DNA of 64,000 nt from Mycoplasmopsis edwardii (lineage in GTDB: Bacteria; Bacillota_I; Bacilli_A; Mycoplasmatales; Metamycoplasmataceae), in NCBI RefSeq assembly GCF_900476105.1, contig NZ_LS991951.1:558001-622000 (forward strand), written 5' to 3'. The notes beneath the pieces were generated by a model. That model searched no databases, was not told where the DNA came from, and saw only the letters and a program-made list of their open reading frames with translations. This document shows positions 9,814 to 19,736 of this stretch, in pieces. The first letter of the stretch is position 1; every line of letters begins with the position of its first letter. The position numbers and the translations under genes are program-made.

Positions 9814-12177
9814 CTAAGGTATGTAAATATCATCTTCATCTTCTTGAGAAGGATTTATTTCTTGAACTCTATATCCAAGATTTCTTAATTGATTGATCAA
9901 TTCAATATCTTGATATGGAACTTTAAAAGTTGTATTGCTATTAAATCTTCCATTTGAATAATTAATTAAAATACTTAAATTTGATAAACCACTTGAATTT
10001 AATTTTGATACTCCATTTTTTGAAGTTATCTTAAGATCTTTTGTTACAGATCCATTACTAAATGTAATGTAGCTTTTTGGGATAGACATCGGGTTTCTAT
10101 CAAGAACTTCAAAATTTGCGTTGTTTAATTCATCTGTGTCTATTTCAAAACTTGATTTACTGTTGTGTAGAACCAAGCGCCTTAATTTTCTTGGCTTATT
10201 GCTTGGTTTTTCTATATCATGAAATTGGAGGTTTCTTAATGATTTCATTTTTGTTACCCTACTTAGATCTAGTCCAACTGGATAACTATTTTCGCCTTCA
10301 TTTCTGTCTGGCTTAAGACCTGGTCCAAAACCGCCTTGGAAAACTCTTTCATTGTTTCTGACTCAATAAACCATTCTTATACCATTATTAATTCTTGAAT
10401 AATCACTTCCATCAAAGTCAGTATCATCAAATGCAATGTCATCAAATGATAATCTTGTCGGAACTTTAAGTCCTGGTTTATAATCAAAACTGACGTTATA
10501 ATCAATTGAATTTACTCAAGCAACATTTTTTAGGGCTCAAGGATTTATTGATCATCCTGCAGCATTTGAATTACCTGAAGTAAATAATGAAAGTTCATCA
10601 ATTTCTATGTCTTCTAAGTTTAAAAGTGATTCTGTATTATGTGTTTCAAAGAAAAGTTCGAGTTGGGGAATTTTTCTTGGTAACTCTTTAAATATTTTCC
10701 CAAATTCTTGTGTGGCACTATGGACACCCATGTTTGTAATCCTAATGCTTGTAATCTCTTTATTATCTTCTTTAAGAGCCCTTAAGAAATTAATTGTTTT
10801 ATTATATCCCTTAATGTTTGCGGCATCAATTGTGATGATTGTTCCTTCGTTTCGTTTTCCTTCTTCTCTTTTATCTCTTGTAATTTTTTCAATTTTAATT
10901 CCGTCAGAATTTCCTACATTATATTTTGCATATTCTTCTGAATTAGTAACATTCGTTTTTGTTCATCCTGGGTAAGTTCCGTCTTCGATACTTTTACCAG
11001 TTCTTCCGTAATATGAGTTATATCCAAAAGTTCTTAATGAACTATTATCTTTTATTAATCTATCTGCAGCAACATTTATTAATGGGCTTTCAGAATATGA
11101 ATCTAATTTTCCATCAGCCGTAATATATATGTTGTCATTATCTTCTTTGAGAACATAACCTTTTTCAAGATTTTTGTTTATTCTATCAGAAGTTAAAACA
11201 AATTTAGAAGTATCGATATAAGAAATAATTCTAAGTTTTCTAACCTTTTCATGCTTTATTTTTTTTAATTCAGGATAAAGCTTTTTACCTTCATCTGTTA
11301 AATATTCATAAACTGCATCACCATTTTCTAAAAGTCTATCAAACTTATCAATTATCTTATTGAAGTAAAGTAAGTTAGATGGGCTTGATTCATAGTATCT
11401 TACAAAGTTATCTTCTTCTCAATGTGCTGGCGGTTTGAAGAAACCTTCAAATGCTGAAGCTCATACAGAATTTCTTAAAGCTTTGCCGGCTTGTTTTCTG
11501 TTTTCTCTCCTTAATTCTTCAGTCACTTCAACATATTTCAAATCAGATGAAACTTCGCTTATGTAAGGTTTTCTATTTGCGATACCTTTATTAATATCAT
11601 TTTTGTTATATTCTCTTCTTGGAATTGGTTCAACATGAACTCTAACATTTATATCTCCAAACCTTATGATTGCTACATCAGTTTCTGGTAGAGAAGGAGG
11701 CGAAGAAGGTTGTGGTTCAGGTTCTGGCTCTGGAACAGGTTCGGGTTGAGGCTCAGGTTGAGGGATTGGCTCTGGTTCAACAATAATAGGATCTGGTTCA
11801 GGTTGAGGTTGAGGCTCTGGAATTGGTTCGGGTTTAGGAGGCTCGGGTATTGGCTCAGGTTTGGGTTCTACTACTATTGGATCTGGTGTTGGTTGTATTG
11901 TAATTTTTGGAGGTTCAGTGGTAGGGTCAGGAATAGGTAATGGCGTAGGTTTTTCCTTTACCTTAAGATTAATATCTGTTATGGTTGGTTGAATGTCTGT
12001 GAGATCTAAATTATCATTTGAAATAAAATTTGGTTTACTTAAGTTAGCGATAGTAAACCTTTGTGACTGAGATTTATCATTCACTAACTTGTAAGTTAAG
12101 GTTGAGGCTACCGCACTAACAATAATTCCCCCACTTAGAACTATTATTGCGCTCTTAGCCTTTCTATTTAAAAGCAT
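9814..12177 (-). CDS. Immunoglobulin-binding protein (MIB / protein M family, 'immunoglobulin-blocking virulence protein')
   Basis: 787 residues. It starts [20 protein letters not shown], the characteristic N terminus of this family, with one transmembrane anchor (residues 9-32) and no lipobox. A Pro/Glu/Gln-rich spacer (about 77-158) made of PEP, PQP and PEPIPEPP units follows, then a family-typical ectodomain ([20 protein letters not shown]..., [22 protein letters not shown], later [19 protein letters not shown] and a leucine-rich-repeat-like block). Proteins of this family grip antibody light chains and heavy-chain variable domains; MIB presents IgG to MIP. It is the first gene of the cluster, 35 nt before the ATPase membrane subunit, while MIP lies at the other end. 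Confidence 0.88.
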
Positions 12178-12221
12178 ATATTACCACCAATTCTAATAAT
12201 ATATATTTATTACATATATAT

Positions 12222-12227
12222 ATTTTA
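12222..12227 (-). promoter_or_regulatory. Possible -10 element of the MIB-ATPase operon
   Basis: On the minus strand GTGGTAAAAT followed by alternating TA lies about 45 nt upstream of the MIB start, the best -10-like element in the gap. No clear -35 is seen, which is usual in mycoplasmas. Low confidence because the whole segment is AT-rich. Confidence 0.35.
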
Positions 12228-12259
12228 CCACTTTAGAACTTCTAAATTTCCCATTCCAG

Positions 12260-12275
12260 TTTTTTTTTTTTTTTT
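12260..12275 (-). repeat. A16 homopolymer upstream of the MIB promoter
   Basis: Sixteen consecutive A on the coding strand (T on plus), ending about 32 nt before the possible -10 and 83 nt before the MIB start. It is the longest pure homopolymer in the window. Tracts of this length slip readily. The rest of the 386-bp gap (12178-12563) holds the deo terminator and no ORF that I can support. Confidence 0.85.
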
Positions 12276-12501
12276 AGAAGGCACTAAATTGTGAAATATA
12301 ACTTTTTTGAGTTAATACTAGAGTTAAATGACTCATTTGACTATTTCTTATCGTTTGCATATGTTCATTTTTATTAGACAAAGTAGAATTAAATCATAAA
12401 TTTTTTGTAAAAAATAAAGTTAAAATGGAATAAATTACTGTACTTTAATATAAACATTTTACATTGTTGAATTAGTCTTAAATTAATTCAACTTCGATTT
12501 T

Positions 12502-12541
12502 AAAAAAAAGTAAAAAACAAAATTGAACAAAGTCAATTTTG
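12502..12541 (-). terminator. Terminator of the deo operon
   Basis: Minus-strand stem CAAAATTGA / TCAATTTTG with a short loop, followed by a T-rich tract (TTTTTTAC then eight T). It lies 22 nt after the deoC stop. Confidence 0.8.
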
Positions 12542-12563
12542 CTTATCTTTTTATGCTAGATAA

Positions 12564-13157
12564 TTAGTATCCACCCTTAGCTTCTTGTCCTTCGACAATA
12601 GCAACTGAACGGCTTGTTCCAAATCTTGTTGCACCTGCCTCATACATAGCTTTAAGGTCATCCATGTTACTAATTCCACCAGCTGCTTTAATTAATAATG
12701 TGTCTCCACATACGCTTTTCATTGTTTTAACATCTTCTAAGTTTGCTCCTCTAAAGCTAAATCCTGTTGATGTTTTAATGAATTCTGCACCAGATTTCAT
12801 AACAATTTCTGTTGCTTTTTTAACTTTTTTAATGTCATTAAGAACATATTCGTAATCACCTTGTTTGAAACGACCAATGTTAATAACCATATCGATTTCG
12901 TTTGCACCATGATCAATTGCAAGTTTTGTTTCATGTGCTTTAGCTTGAGTGATCATTGATCCTAAAGGAAATCCTACAACACTTGTGATTTCTACATCAC
13001 TTCCTTTTAATTTCTCTGAAACGTATTTTACTCATGATGAGTTTACACATACAGTTTTAAAACCATATTTTTTAGCTTCATCAATTAATTTATTAATTTC
13101 TTTTTCTGTAGCTTCTGGTTTTAAGTATGTATGGTCAATCATTTTATTGTAATTCAT
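12564..13157 (-). CDS. deoC: Deoxyribose-phosphate aldolase with internal deletion
   Basis: 197 residues against about 220 for the family. DeoC splits deoxyribose-5-phosphate into glyceraldehyde-3-phosphate and acetaldehyde. Seen: the Asp of NEIDMVIN, the Schiff-base Lys in FIKTSTGFS, the second Lys in LLIKAAGGI, and the family C terminus KGGY. Missing: between NDIKKV and KKATEIV about 24 residues are absent, the part that normally contains barrel strand beta-5 (the KVIxET block). The junction is in frame and flanked by ATTAAAAAAG-like sequence. Last gene of deoD-deoA-deoC. It may be inactive or misfolded. Confidence 0.9.
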
Positions 13158-13176
13158 TTTTCCTCAATTCCTTAAT

Positions 13177-14472
13177 TTATTTTAATTTATCAATAATAAT
13201 TTTATTTTCAACTTCTTTTGAATTAAATTTGTAAGCTTGTTCTAACTCTTTAACTAATTCTTCATTAATTGGGTTAGATGAATATAATGTGAATAATACA
13301 TCACCTTTTTTAACATATTCATTTGTTTTCTTGTTTAATGTAATACCTGCTTCGAAGTCTAAAGAATCTTCTTTAGTTTGTCTTCCCGCACCTAATTTCA
13401 TTGATACAAGTCCAAAAGTTAAACTATCAAAGATTTCTAAGAAACCTTCTTGTGTTGATTTAACTTCTAATTTGTGTTTTGGATTTCAGAAGTTATTTCC
13501 TTTAAGAATTTCGGCATCTCCACCTTGTAATGTAACAAATTCATAGAATTTTTCTAACGCTTTACCATTCTTAATAACTTCACTTACCATTTTTTCAGCT
13601 TCTTCATGTGTTTTAGCAATTTTAGCTTGTTCTAAAATTGTTGCACATGATGAGTATACAAGTTCATTGAAATCACTAGGACCTTCACCTTTTAAAGTCT
13701 TAATAGCTTCAATAACTTCGTTTTTGTTACCGATTTCTCTACCAATTGGTCTATTCATGTTTGTGATTTCTGCACGAACATCAACATTAAGTTCTTTACC
13801 AATGTTAATCATTGTTCTTGCTAAGTTTGTAGCACTTTCAACATCTTTCATGAAAGCACCATTTCCACATTTAACATCTAATAAAATAGCATTTGAACCT
13901 GTTGCTAATTTTTTAGACATAATTGATGAAGCAATAAGAGGGATTGAATCTACAGTAGCCGTAACATCTCTTAATGCATATAATTTTTTGTCAGCTGGTA
14001 CTAATTGACCACTTTGTCCAATAACTGAAATACCATGCTTTTTAACTTGATCAATAAATTGTCTTTCTGTTAATTCAACATTAAATCCTGGGATTGATTC
14101 AAGTTTGTCAATTGTTCCACCAGTTTGAGCTAATCCACGTCCACTCATTTTCGCAACTGGTGCACCGCAAGCTGCTACAATAGGAGCAACTGCTAATGTT
14201 GTTTTATCTCCAACTCCACCTGTTGAGTGTTTATCAACTTTAATTCCAGGTATTTCTGAAAGATCAATTACATCTCCTGAATGCATCATGTATTTTGTCA
14301 TTAAAGCAATTTCTTTTGATGTCATTGAGTTGAATAAAACTGTCATTAAGAATGCACTCATTTGGTAATCTGGAGTTTTTCCTTCAACATAAGAATTAAT
14401 TAAGAATTTAATTTCTTGTTCTGTTAATTCTTGTTTATTTTTTTTCTTTTCAATAATATCGACTACACGCAT
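13177..14472 (-). CDS. deoA: Pyrimidine-nucleoside (thymidine) phosphorylase
   Basis: 431 residues, near family length. It phosphorolyses thymidine or uridine to base and (deoxy)ribose-1-phosphate. The signature KMSGRGLAQTGGTIDKLESI is present (about residues 108-127), and KHSTGGVGDKTTL (about 81-93) forms the phosphate site. The C-terminal domain continues through an in-frame TGA(Trp) near 13486 to the typical GAGRQTKED...AGI block. It lies 4 nt after deoD and 19 nt before deoC, so salvage of nucleosides into central metabolism is the shared role. Confidence 0.95.
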
Positions 14473-14476
14473 AGTA

Positions 14477-15181
14477 TTATTTTGCTAAGTTTAAAGCAAT
14501 CTCCATCATTTTTGTAAATGCTGTTTGACGTTCTTCAGCTGTTGTTTCTTCTTGAGTAATTAAATTATCACTAATTGTTAATAAACAAGCTGCTTCTTTT
14601 CCTGTTGCTTCAGCGTTTGTGAATAAAGCATATGATTCCATTTCAACACAAACTGCACCTGTAGCAGCAATTCTTTCTTCTTTAGGCATTACTGAGTAGA
14701 ATACATCTGAAGAGTGAACTCTACCAACTGTAAGTTTGTGACCTAAATCTTTTGCAATATCTTGGATTTCTTTGTTTAATTTAGCTGATGGAGAAGCAAC
14801 ATTTCCTTCTTTTCCTAAAGCTAATCTTCTGAATGCATCACTATCTGCAACTGCTTCAGAAGCTAAAACAACTTCATATAATCCTAACTCTTTTAAGTAT
14901 GAACCTGCAGATCCAATTCTAATAATTCTATCTACATCATAGAATTTGAAAAGTTCGTATGAGTAAATACCGATTGATGGACATCCCATACCGCTCCCTG
15001 CAACTGTAACAGGTTTTCCTTTGTATGTACCTGTGAACATAAACATATTTCTAACTGAGTTTACTTGTTTATAACCAGGGTCTAAAAATGTTTCAGCAAT
15101 ATATTTTGCTCTAAGTGGGTCTCCTGGCATAATAACTGTTTTAGCGATTTCACCTTTTTTCGCATTAATGTGTGGTGTCAT
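14477..15181 (-). CDS. deoD: Purine-nucleoside phosphorylase (DeoD type)
   Basis: 234 residues, full length. The opening TPHINAKKGEIAKTVIMPGDPLRAKYI is diagnostic, with GSGMGCPSIGIYSYEL and VCVEMESYALF as phosphate and nucleoside site blocks. It cleaves purine (deoxy)nucleosides with phosphate. First gene of the deo operon, with a strong Shine-Dalgarno (GGAGGAAATT) before ATG. The divergent fpg gene starts 171 bp away, and the gap carries promoters for both directions. Confidence 0.97.
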   Translation of the reverse strand: MTPHINAKKGEIAKTVIMPGDPLRAKYIAETFLDPGYKQVNSVRNMFMFTGTYKGKPVTVAGSGMGCPSIGIYSYELFKFYDVDRIIRIGSAGSYLKELGLYEVVLASEAVADSDAFRRLALGKEGNVASPSAKLNKEIQDIAKDLGHKLTVGRVHSSDVFYSVMPKEERIAATGAVCVEMESYALFTNAEATGKEAACLLTISDNLITQEETTAEERQTAFTKMMEIALNLAK

Positions 15182-15324
15182 AATTTCCTCCGAATTTATA
15201 ATTATTTTTTCTAATTAAAATGAGGTCATTTGTCTTGTAATAATTAAAAGCAAAAATAACCTATAAAAATTTTACCACTATTATTTTTTTATAGTTATTT
15301 TTTCACTATTTTCCACAATAAAAA

Positions 15325-15345
15325 TATAATCAAATAAAGTATAAT
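15325..15345 (+). promoter_or_regulatory. fpg promoter (two TATAAT boxes)
   Basis: TATAAT occurs at 15325-15330 and again at 15340-15345. The second leaves only 7 nt before the fpg ATG and no Shine-Dalgarno, so the mRNA would be leaderless. Confidence 0.6.
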
Positions 15346-15352
15346 TAATTTT

Positions 15353-16204
15353 ATGCCAGAATATCCAGAAGTTACCGTTGTACAACAATCATTAAATAAC
15401 TTTGTGCAACAAAAAGAAATCACAAAAATTGAAGTAAAGGGAGCCAAATTGATCAAAAACACTGATGAAGATGGCTTTAAAAAATTTTTACTAAACAAAA
15501 CGATTATCAATGTTGAAAACTTTGGTAAGTTTTTAGTCTTTAACCTAAGTGATGGTTCAAGATTAATTTCACACTTAAGAATGACTGGGAAATACTTTAT
15601 TAGGGACCAAAAAGATAAAAACCTGTATGCTTACAAACATGACTATATTTACTTTTGACTAAATAATGGGAATGTTATGGTTTATAACGATTCAAGAATC
15701 TTTGGTTCTTTTGAAATAGTTGAAGCTAGTGATACTAGAACATTATATGAAATTAAAAATCTTGCCCAATTACCTGGTGATGTTGATAAAGAAGCATTAT
15801 TCAAAAAGGTAAGTAAGAAAAATATTAGCATCAAGAAGATCTTGTTAGATCAATCGCTTGTTTTAGGAATTGGCAATATTTATGCTGATGAATCGCTTTT
15901 TGCAGCCAAAATTAATCCTATGACTAAAGCAAAAGATGTTTCATTTGAAAAATTTAGCGAGATCTTAGAACATGCTCAAAGAATAATGGATAATAGCATT
16001 AAACTTGGTGGAAGCAGTGTCCAAAGCTATAGTTCAGTGAATGGTATTACAGGTAAGTTTCAAAATAACTTAAAAGTCTATGGTCGTGATGGTCAAAAGT
16101 GTGAAGATTGTAATATTGGTTTTGTTAAAAAAGTGAAACTTGATTATACCGAAAATGGTAGAGGAACTTCATTTTGTGATTATTGTCAAAAGGAAAACTT
16201 ATAA
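15353..16204 (+). CDS. fpg: Formamidopyrimidine-DNA glycosylase
   Basis: 283 residues. Base-excision repair of oxidised purines with AP-lyase activity. The N terminus MPEYPEVT supplies the catalytic Pro and Glu. The conserved Lys is in NFGKFLVF. A helix-two-turn-helix block (GIGNIYADESLF, about residues 175-187) and a C-terminal Cys4 zinc finger (CEDC ... CDYC) are present. One internal TGA reads as Trp. The stop overlaps the start of the next gene (TAATG). No leader is apparent. Confidence 0.96.
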
Positions 16205-16758
16205 TGAAAAAAAGTGTTATTTTTGTTATTGATTTAATTAATGGTTTTGCTAAAAGTGGTGCGTTATATGATAAGAGGATTAAAGATATTATTCCTGATG
16301 TAAAAGATATAATTGATAAATCTGATAGTGAAGTTCATTTTGTTTGTGATGCACACTCTAAGGATGATATTGAAATGGAGCAATATCCTCCACATTGCAT
16401 TAAAGGCACTGAAGAATCAGAAGTAGTTGATGAGTTAAAGTTTCACATTAAAAGTGATGGGTCAAATGTTACTTTTAAGACTACTACAAATGGTTTTTTT
16501 GTTGTTAAGAAATCATATTTAAGACAATTTGATGAATTTATTTTAACTGGTTGTTGTACAGATATTTGTATTATGCAATTTGGTTTGTCTTTAAAAACTT
16601 GATTAAACAAAAATAGGCTAAATAAAGATGTAATTATTTATGAAGAAGGTGTACAGACATTTGATTCAAAAGATCATAATGGTGATTTAATGCATAAATT
16701 CGCTCTTGATGTTATGAAAAATGCAGGAATAAAAATTAGATCGTGAAAAGACAAGTAA
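16204..16758 (+). CDS. Nicotinamidase / isochorismatase-family cysteine hydrolase
   Basis: 184 residues. The metal-binding pattern DAHSKDD ... YPPHCIKGT is that of nicotinamidases. The probable catalytic triad is Asp in FVIDLINGF, Lys in VTFKTTTNGFF and Cys in TGCCTDIC. Nicotinamidase converts nicotinamide to nicotinate for NAD salvage. Other isochorismatase-fold hydrolases share the triad, so the substrate is inferred. Two TGA(Trp) codons; the last four residues WKDK lie after one of them. Stop and start overlap neighbours by one base on both sides. Confidence 0.82.
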
Positions 16759-17096
16759 TGAGTTATGATGTAAAAGTTGACTTACATGGTTTAGAAACTC
16801 AAGATGCCTTAATTACTATTCAAAAATATGTATTCCAGATTCTAGATGGTAGTTTATTTGATGTAATCTTTATTACAGGAAACGGGTCTGGATACTTAAA
16901 AACAACACTTGAAAATTTTATTAAAGATCATAATGATCATAATAATGTTAAATTGTTTTATAAGTCAATTAATAGTGGTTCTTACTTAGTTTATGCAAGT
17001 GATAATGTTTTTAATTATTATGATGTTAATTTTGAAGATGAACCAACACTTAGTGATGATGAAATAGCTAAAATATTTGAAGAAGCAAAAAAATAA
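16758..17096 (+). CDS. Smr-domain protein
   Basis: 112 residues, almost entirely a Smr domain. DVKVDLHGLETQDALITI carries the DxH motif and FITGNGSGYLKTTLENFI carries the glycine-rich motif (HGxGxG-like, with Asn for His). Stand-alone Smr domains are nucleases or nucleic-acid-binding modules, in MutS2 and in ribosome-collision factors. The role here is unknown. ATG 16758 is preferred over an upstream GTG at 16743 because it forms a TAATG overlap with the preceding gene. The C-terminal 20 residues are acidic. Confidence 0.85.
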   Translation: MSYDVKVDLHGLETQDALITIQKYVFQILDGSLFDVIFITGNGSGYLKTTLENFIKDHNDHNNVKLFYKSINSGSYLVYASDNVFNYYDVNFEDEPTLSDDEIAKIFEEAKK

Positions 17097-17123
17097 GCAG
17101 TCCAATTGGCTGCTTGTTTTTTT
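17095..17123. terminator. Shared terminator between the Smr gene and secDF
   Basis: Stem AAGCAG / CTGCTT with loop TCCAATTGG, followed by seven T on the plus strand and flanked by A's for the opposite direction. It fills the gap between two convergent stops. Confidence 0.85.
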
Positions 17124-19686
17124 ATAGATAATCATTGATTCCGTTAAATGTTTGTTCTTCAACTTTGTTAATGTTTCAGAATCCTGAATCAATTCTTTTT
17201 TGTTTGTTTCTTTGTGAAATAGCAAATACTTTTGCTCATAATCATGTGATTAAGTATGTTGTAACAAAAGTAGATAATGCTAATGATACAAACACTAAAA
17301 TACTTGATAATTTATCTGGTGTAGGTGTCGCAAGAATTAATCCAATTGTAACAAAGATAAACCCAACTGAAATAATTATGTTACGTTTAATTTTCTTAGA
17401 TATCGATGTGTTTGCAACAACCATAATTTCTTCTTTGTTTAAGATAACTTTATGGAACTTAAATTGAATATTTTCTCTAAGTTCACTAAAGATTGAAATT
17501 TTTTCATTAATTGATCAAACAAACAACACTGCAATAATAATTAAAATGTGACTTGTTGAATAGATTCTTGTTAATGCTACTGAAATGAATAAAATTGCTA
17601 AATCAACTAATATACCAACTCATAATGATAATGAGAATGTTCATCCAAATCTGAATAAAACATAAATTGATGCAACTAGCACTGAAATAGCTATACCAAG
17701 CAATGTTCATCATAAACTTGAAACTGATGTTGAGTTTGAAAGTTCATAATGATTAAATGATAAATTGTTATTAAATTCTTTAACTATTTCTGAAAGTTTA
17801 TTAAATGTTGCTTCATCATAGTTTTTAACGTAAATTGAAAGTCCTTTGTAAGAATCAATTCCATTTATTGAATAAATTGATGAAGAAGAAACTAACTCTT
17901 TTAAGTTTGAATCTTTTTGAGAAATAAAATTAATTAAGTTTTGCGCCTTAGTTTCATCAAATAAATATTCTGAATTATTTAATGAGGCAATATTGATATT
18001 ATATCCGCCAACAAAATCTCTCGATGAATTAAATGCACTTCAAAAACTCTTGTTAATTGCTCCTAGTGTGGCTACAACTATTGAAGCAACTAATAATAAC
18101 GCTAAAAGGATTATTCAACCAAATTTTCCAAACTTTAAGTAGTCTTTTTGATTAGTGTTAATATAATTGTAGAATTTTTTGTCAACTTTTGTTAACCCGA
18201 AGAATCATTCTTTGTTTTCAATTAAACTTCATTTTGTTAATGAAATGGTTATTCATCTTAATAATACTTGTGAAACTATTAAAACAACGATAATTGCAAA
18301 CACAGTGAATGAGGCGAATGATTTAACTTCATTTAATCCTAAATAAAATAAGATAAGCATCGAAACAAACATAATTAAATTTGAATCAAAAACTCTTCTT
18401 GTATTGTATCTTAAGGTGTTCATAAATGCTTTATTTATTGAATCACCTGTGGACATTCTTTCTTTGAATTTTTCAAACCATACTACGTTTGCATCAAATT
18501 GTACAAGCATACCAATGATAAGTGCACTAATTGTTGCTGGAGAATATTCTCCTCTTACTGATGTAAAGATAACAAATGTTAAGAATATATATAGTGCCAT
18601 TAAGATTGTTGTTGCTATACCGATAACACCATAGTTAATAATTTGAATTAATGATAAGATCGCAAAAACAACAATTGTTCCTATCATTGCATATAAGAAA
18701 GCATAATTACTTCCGCCATTTGGATTTGAATAAGTTTCTGTAGATAATAACTCAAGTGAATAATCGCTTAGAGCATAATTAATTTTTGAAACTAAAGAAA
18801 TGGCTTGTGAATTTGTTAATCCTTCACTACCAATGTAGATATCTTTTGAATCATTTACATATGAGATTTGTCTTCTGAAAATTAAGAAGTCTCTTTGAAT
18901 TCCTAATTGATGATCTTTATAAGCATTTTCTGTTGCTCTTCCATCTTGTCCAGTTGTATATGCTTGGTTACCTACGTGAACAAAGTTTCAAAGATTTCTT
19001 CCTGAAGCTTCTCAATCTTCTGAATATTCATTAATTGCTTTTTCATAAAGCGAATCAATGTTTAATCAAAATAGAATTTCTTTATTATTTTGTTGATTAT
19101 ATAAATACTCAGTTGCTTTTGCATATTCTGTTTCGCCATCTAAACCATTAAGAGAAACTTTAATATTGTTATATCCATTTCTTTCAATGTGTTCAGCGCC
19201 ATTCTTTTTAAATGGTATTTGGTAATCTTTTAATTTACTATAATCAATTTGATCACTTACGCTAAATTTTGATAAATTGAATAATGGTTTTAAATCTACT
19301 GTTGTAGCAATTAAAGTAGGTTTTTTAACTATTTCATTAACAAAGCTATTTAGTTCTTTTGGTGAAAGTTCTCCACTTTTAGAAACTAATAATTTGCCAT
19401 CTGCTTGAGTTGTAACTTTAATACCACTTAAACCAGAACCATCTCTTAATCTACTTAAAAGTGATTCATTAACTTCTTTTGTAAATTGTGAGTCAATTTT
19501 TTGATCACTTTTAACTTGAACTAAAACTCTTGAACCACCGGCATAATCAATTGATTTGTTTGTATTATTACCTAAATAAAAGGCACTACCAAATGCAATA
19601 GATAAGATAGCGGCTATAATCATAAAAAAGCTAATTATTAACCTTTTTCATGAAGTGAGTTTAAATAATCTATTTAATAACTTCAT
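17122..19686 (-). CDS. secDF: Protein translocase SecDF (fused)
   Basis: 854 residues with SecD and SecF in one chain. It uses membrane potential to complete Sec-dependent export. Seen: an N-terminal membrane helix, the SecD block SIDYAGGSRVLVQVK, a long extracytoplasmic domain, and two sets of hydrophobic helices. The first set includes LVQFDANVVWFEKFKERM and the second the C-terminal AVFAFxLTLSTFVTTY-like region. Six or more TGA(Trp) codons split the frame. The C terminus (QRNKQKRIDSGFWNI...) is cytoplasmic and basic. Partner SecA is encoded at 53 kb. Confidence 0.92.
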
Positions 19687-19736
19687 ATAATAAAATATAC
19701 CACAAAAATGTGTTTTTTTTAGTGGTATATAAGATA

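Noticed and set aside
11710..11940. A plus-strand open frame rich in Trp, Arg, Leu and Phe inside the MIB gene
   Set aside because: It is the reverse image of the proline/glutamate repeat spacer of MIB and has no start signal or protein-like composition.
9814..12177. MIB as a generic proline-rich adhesin
   Set aside because: The N terminus and ectodomain match the immunoglobulin-blocking family and the genomic context includes MIP and the F1-like ATPase.
19696..19729. A terminator between ruvB and secDF
   Set aside because: TATACCAC/GTGGTATA can pair, but the loop is long and only TTTTATT follows. Too weak to call.
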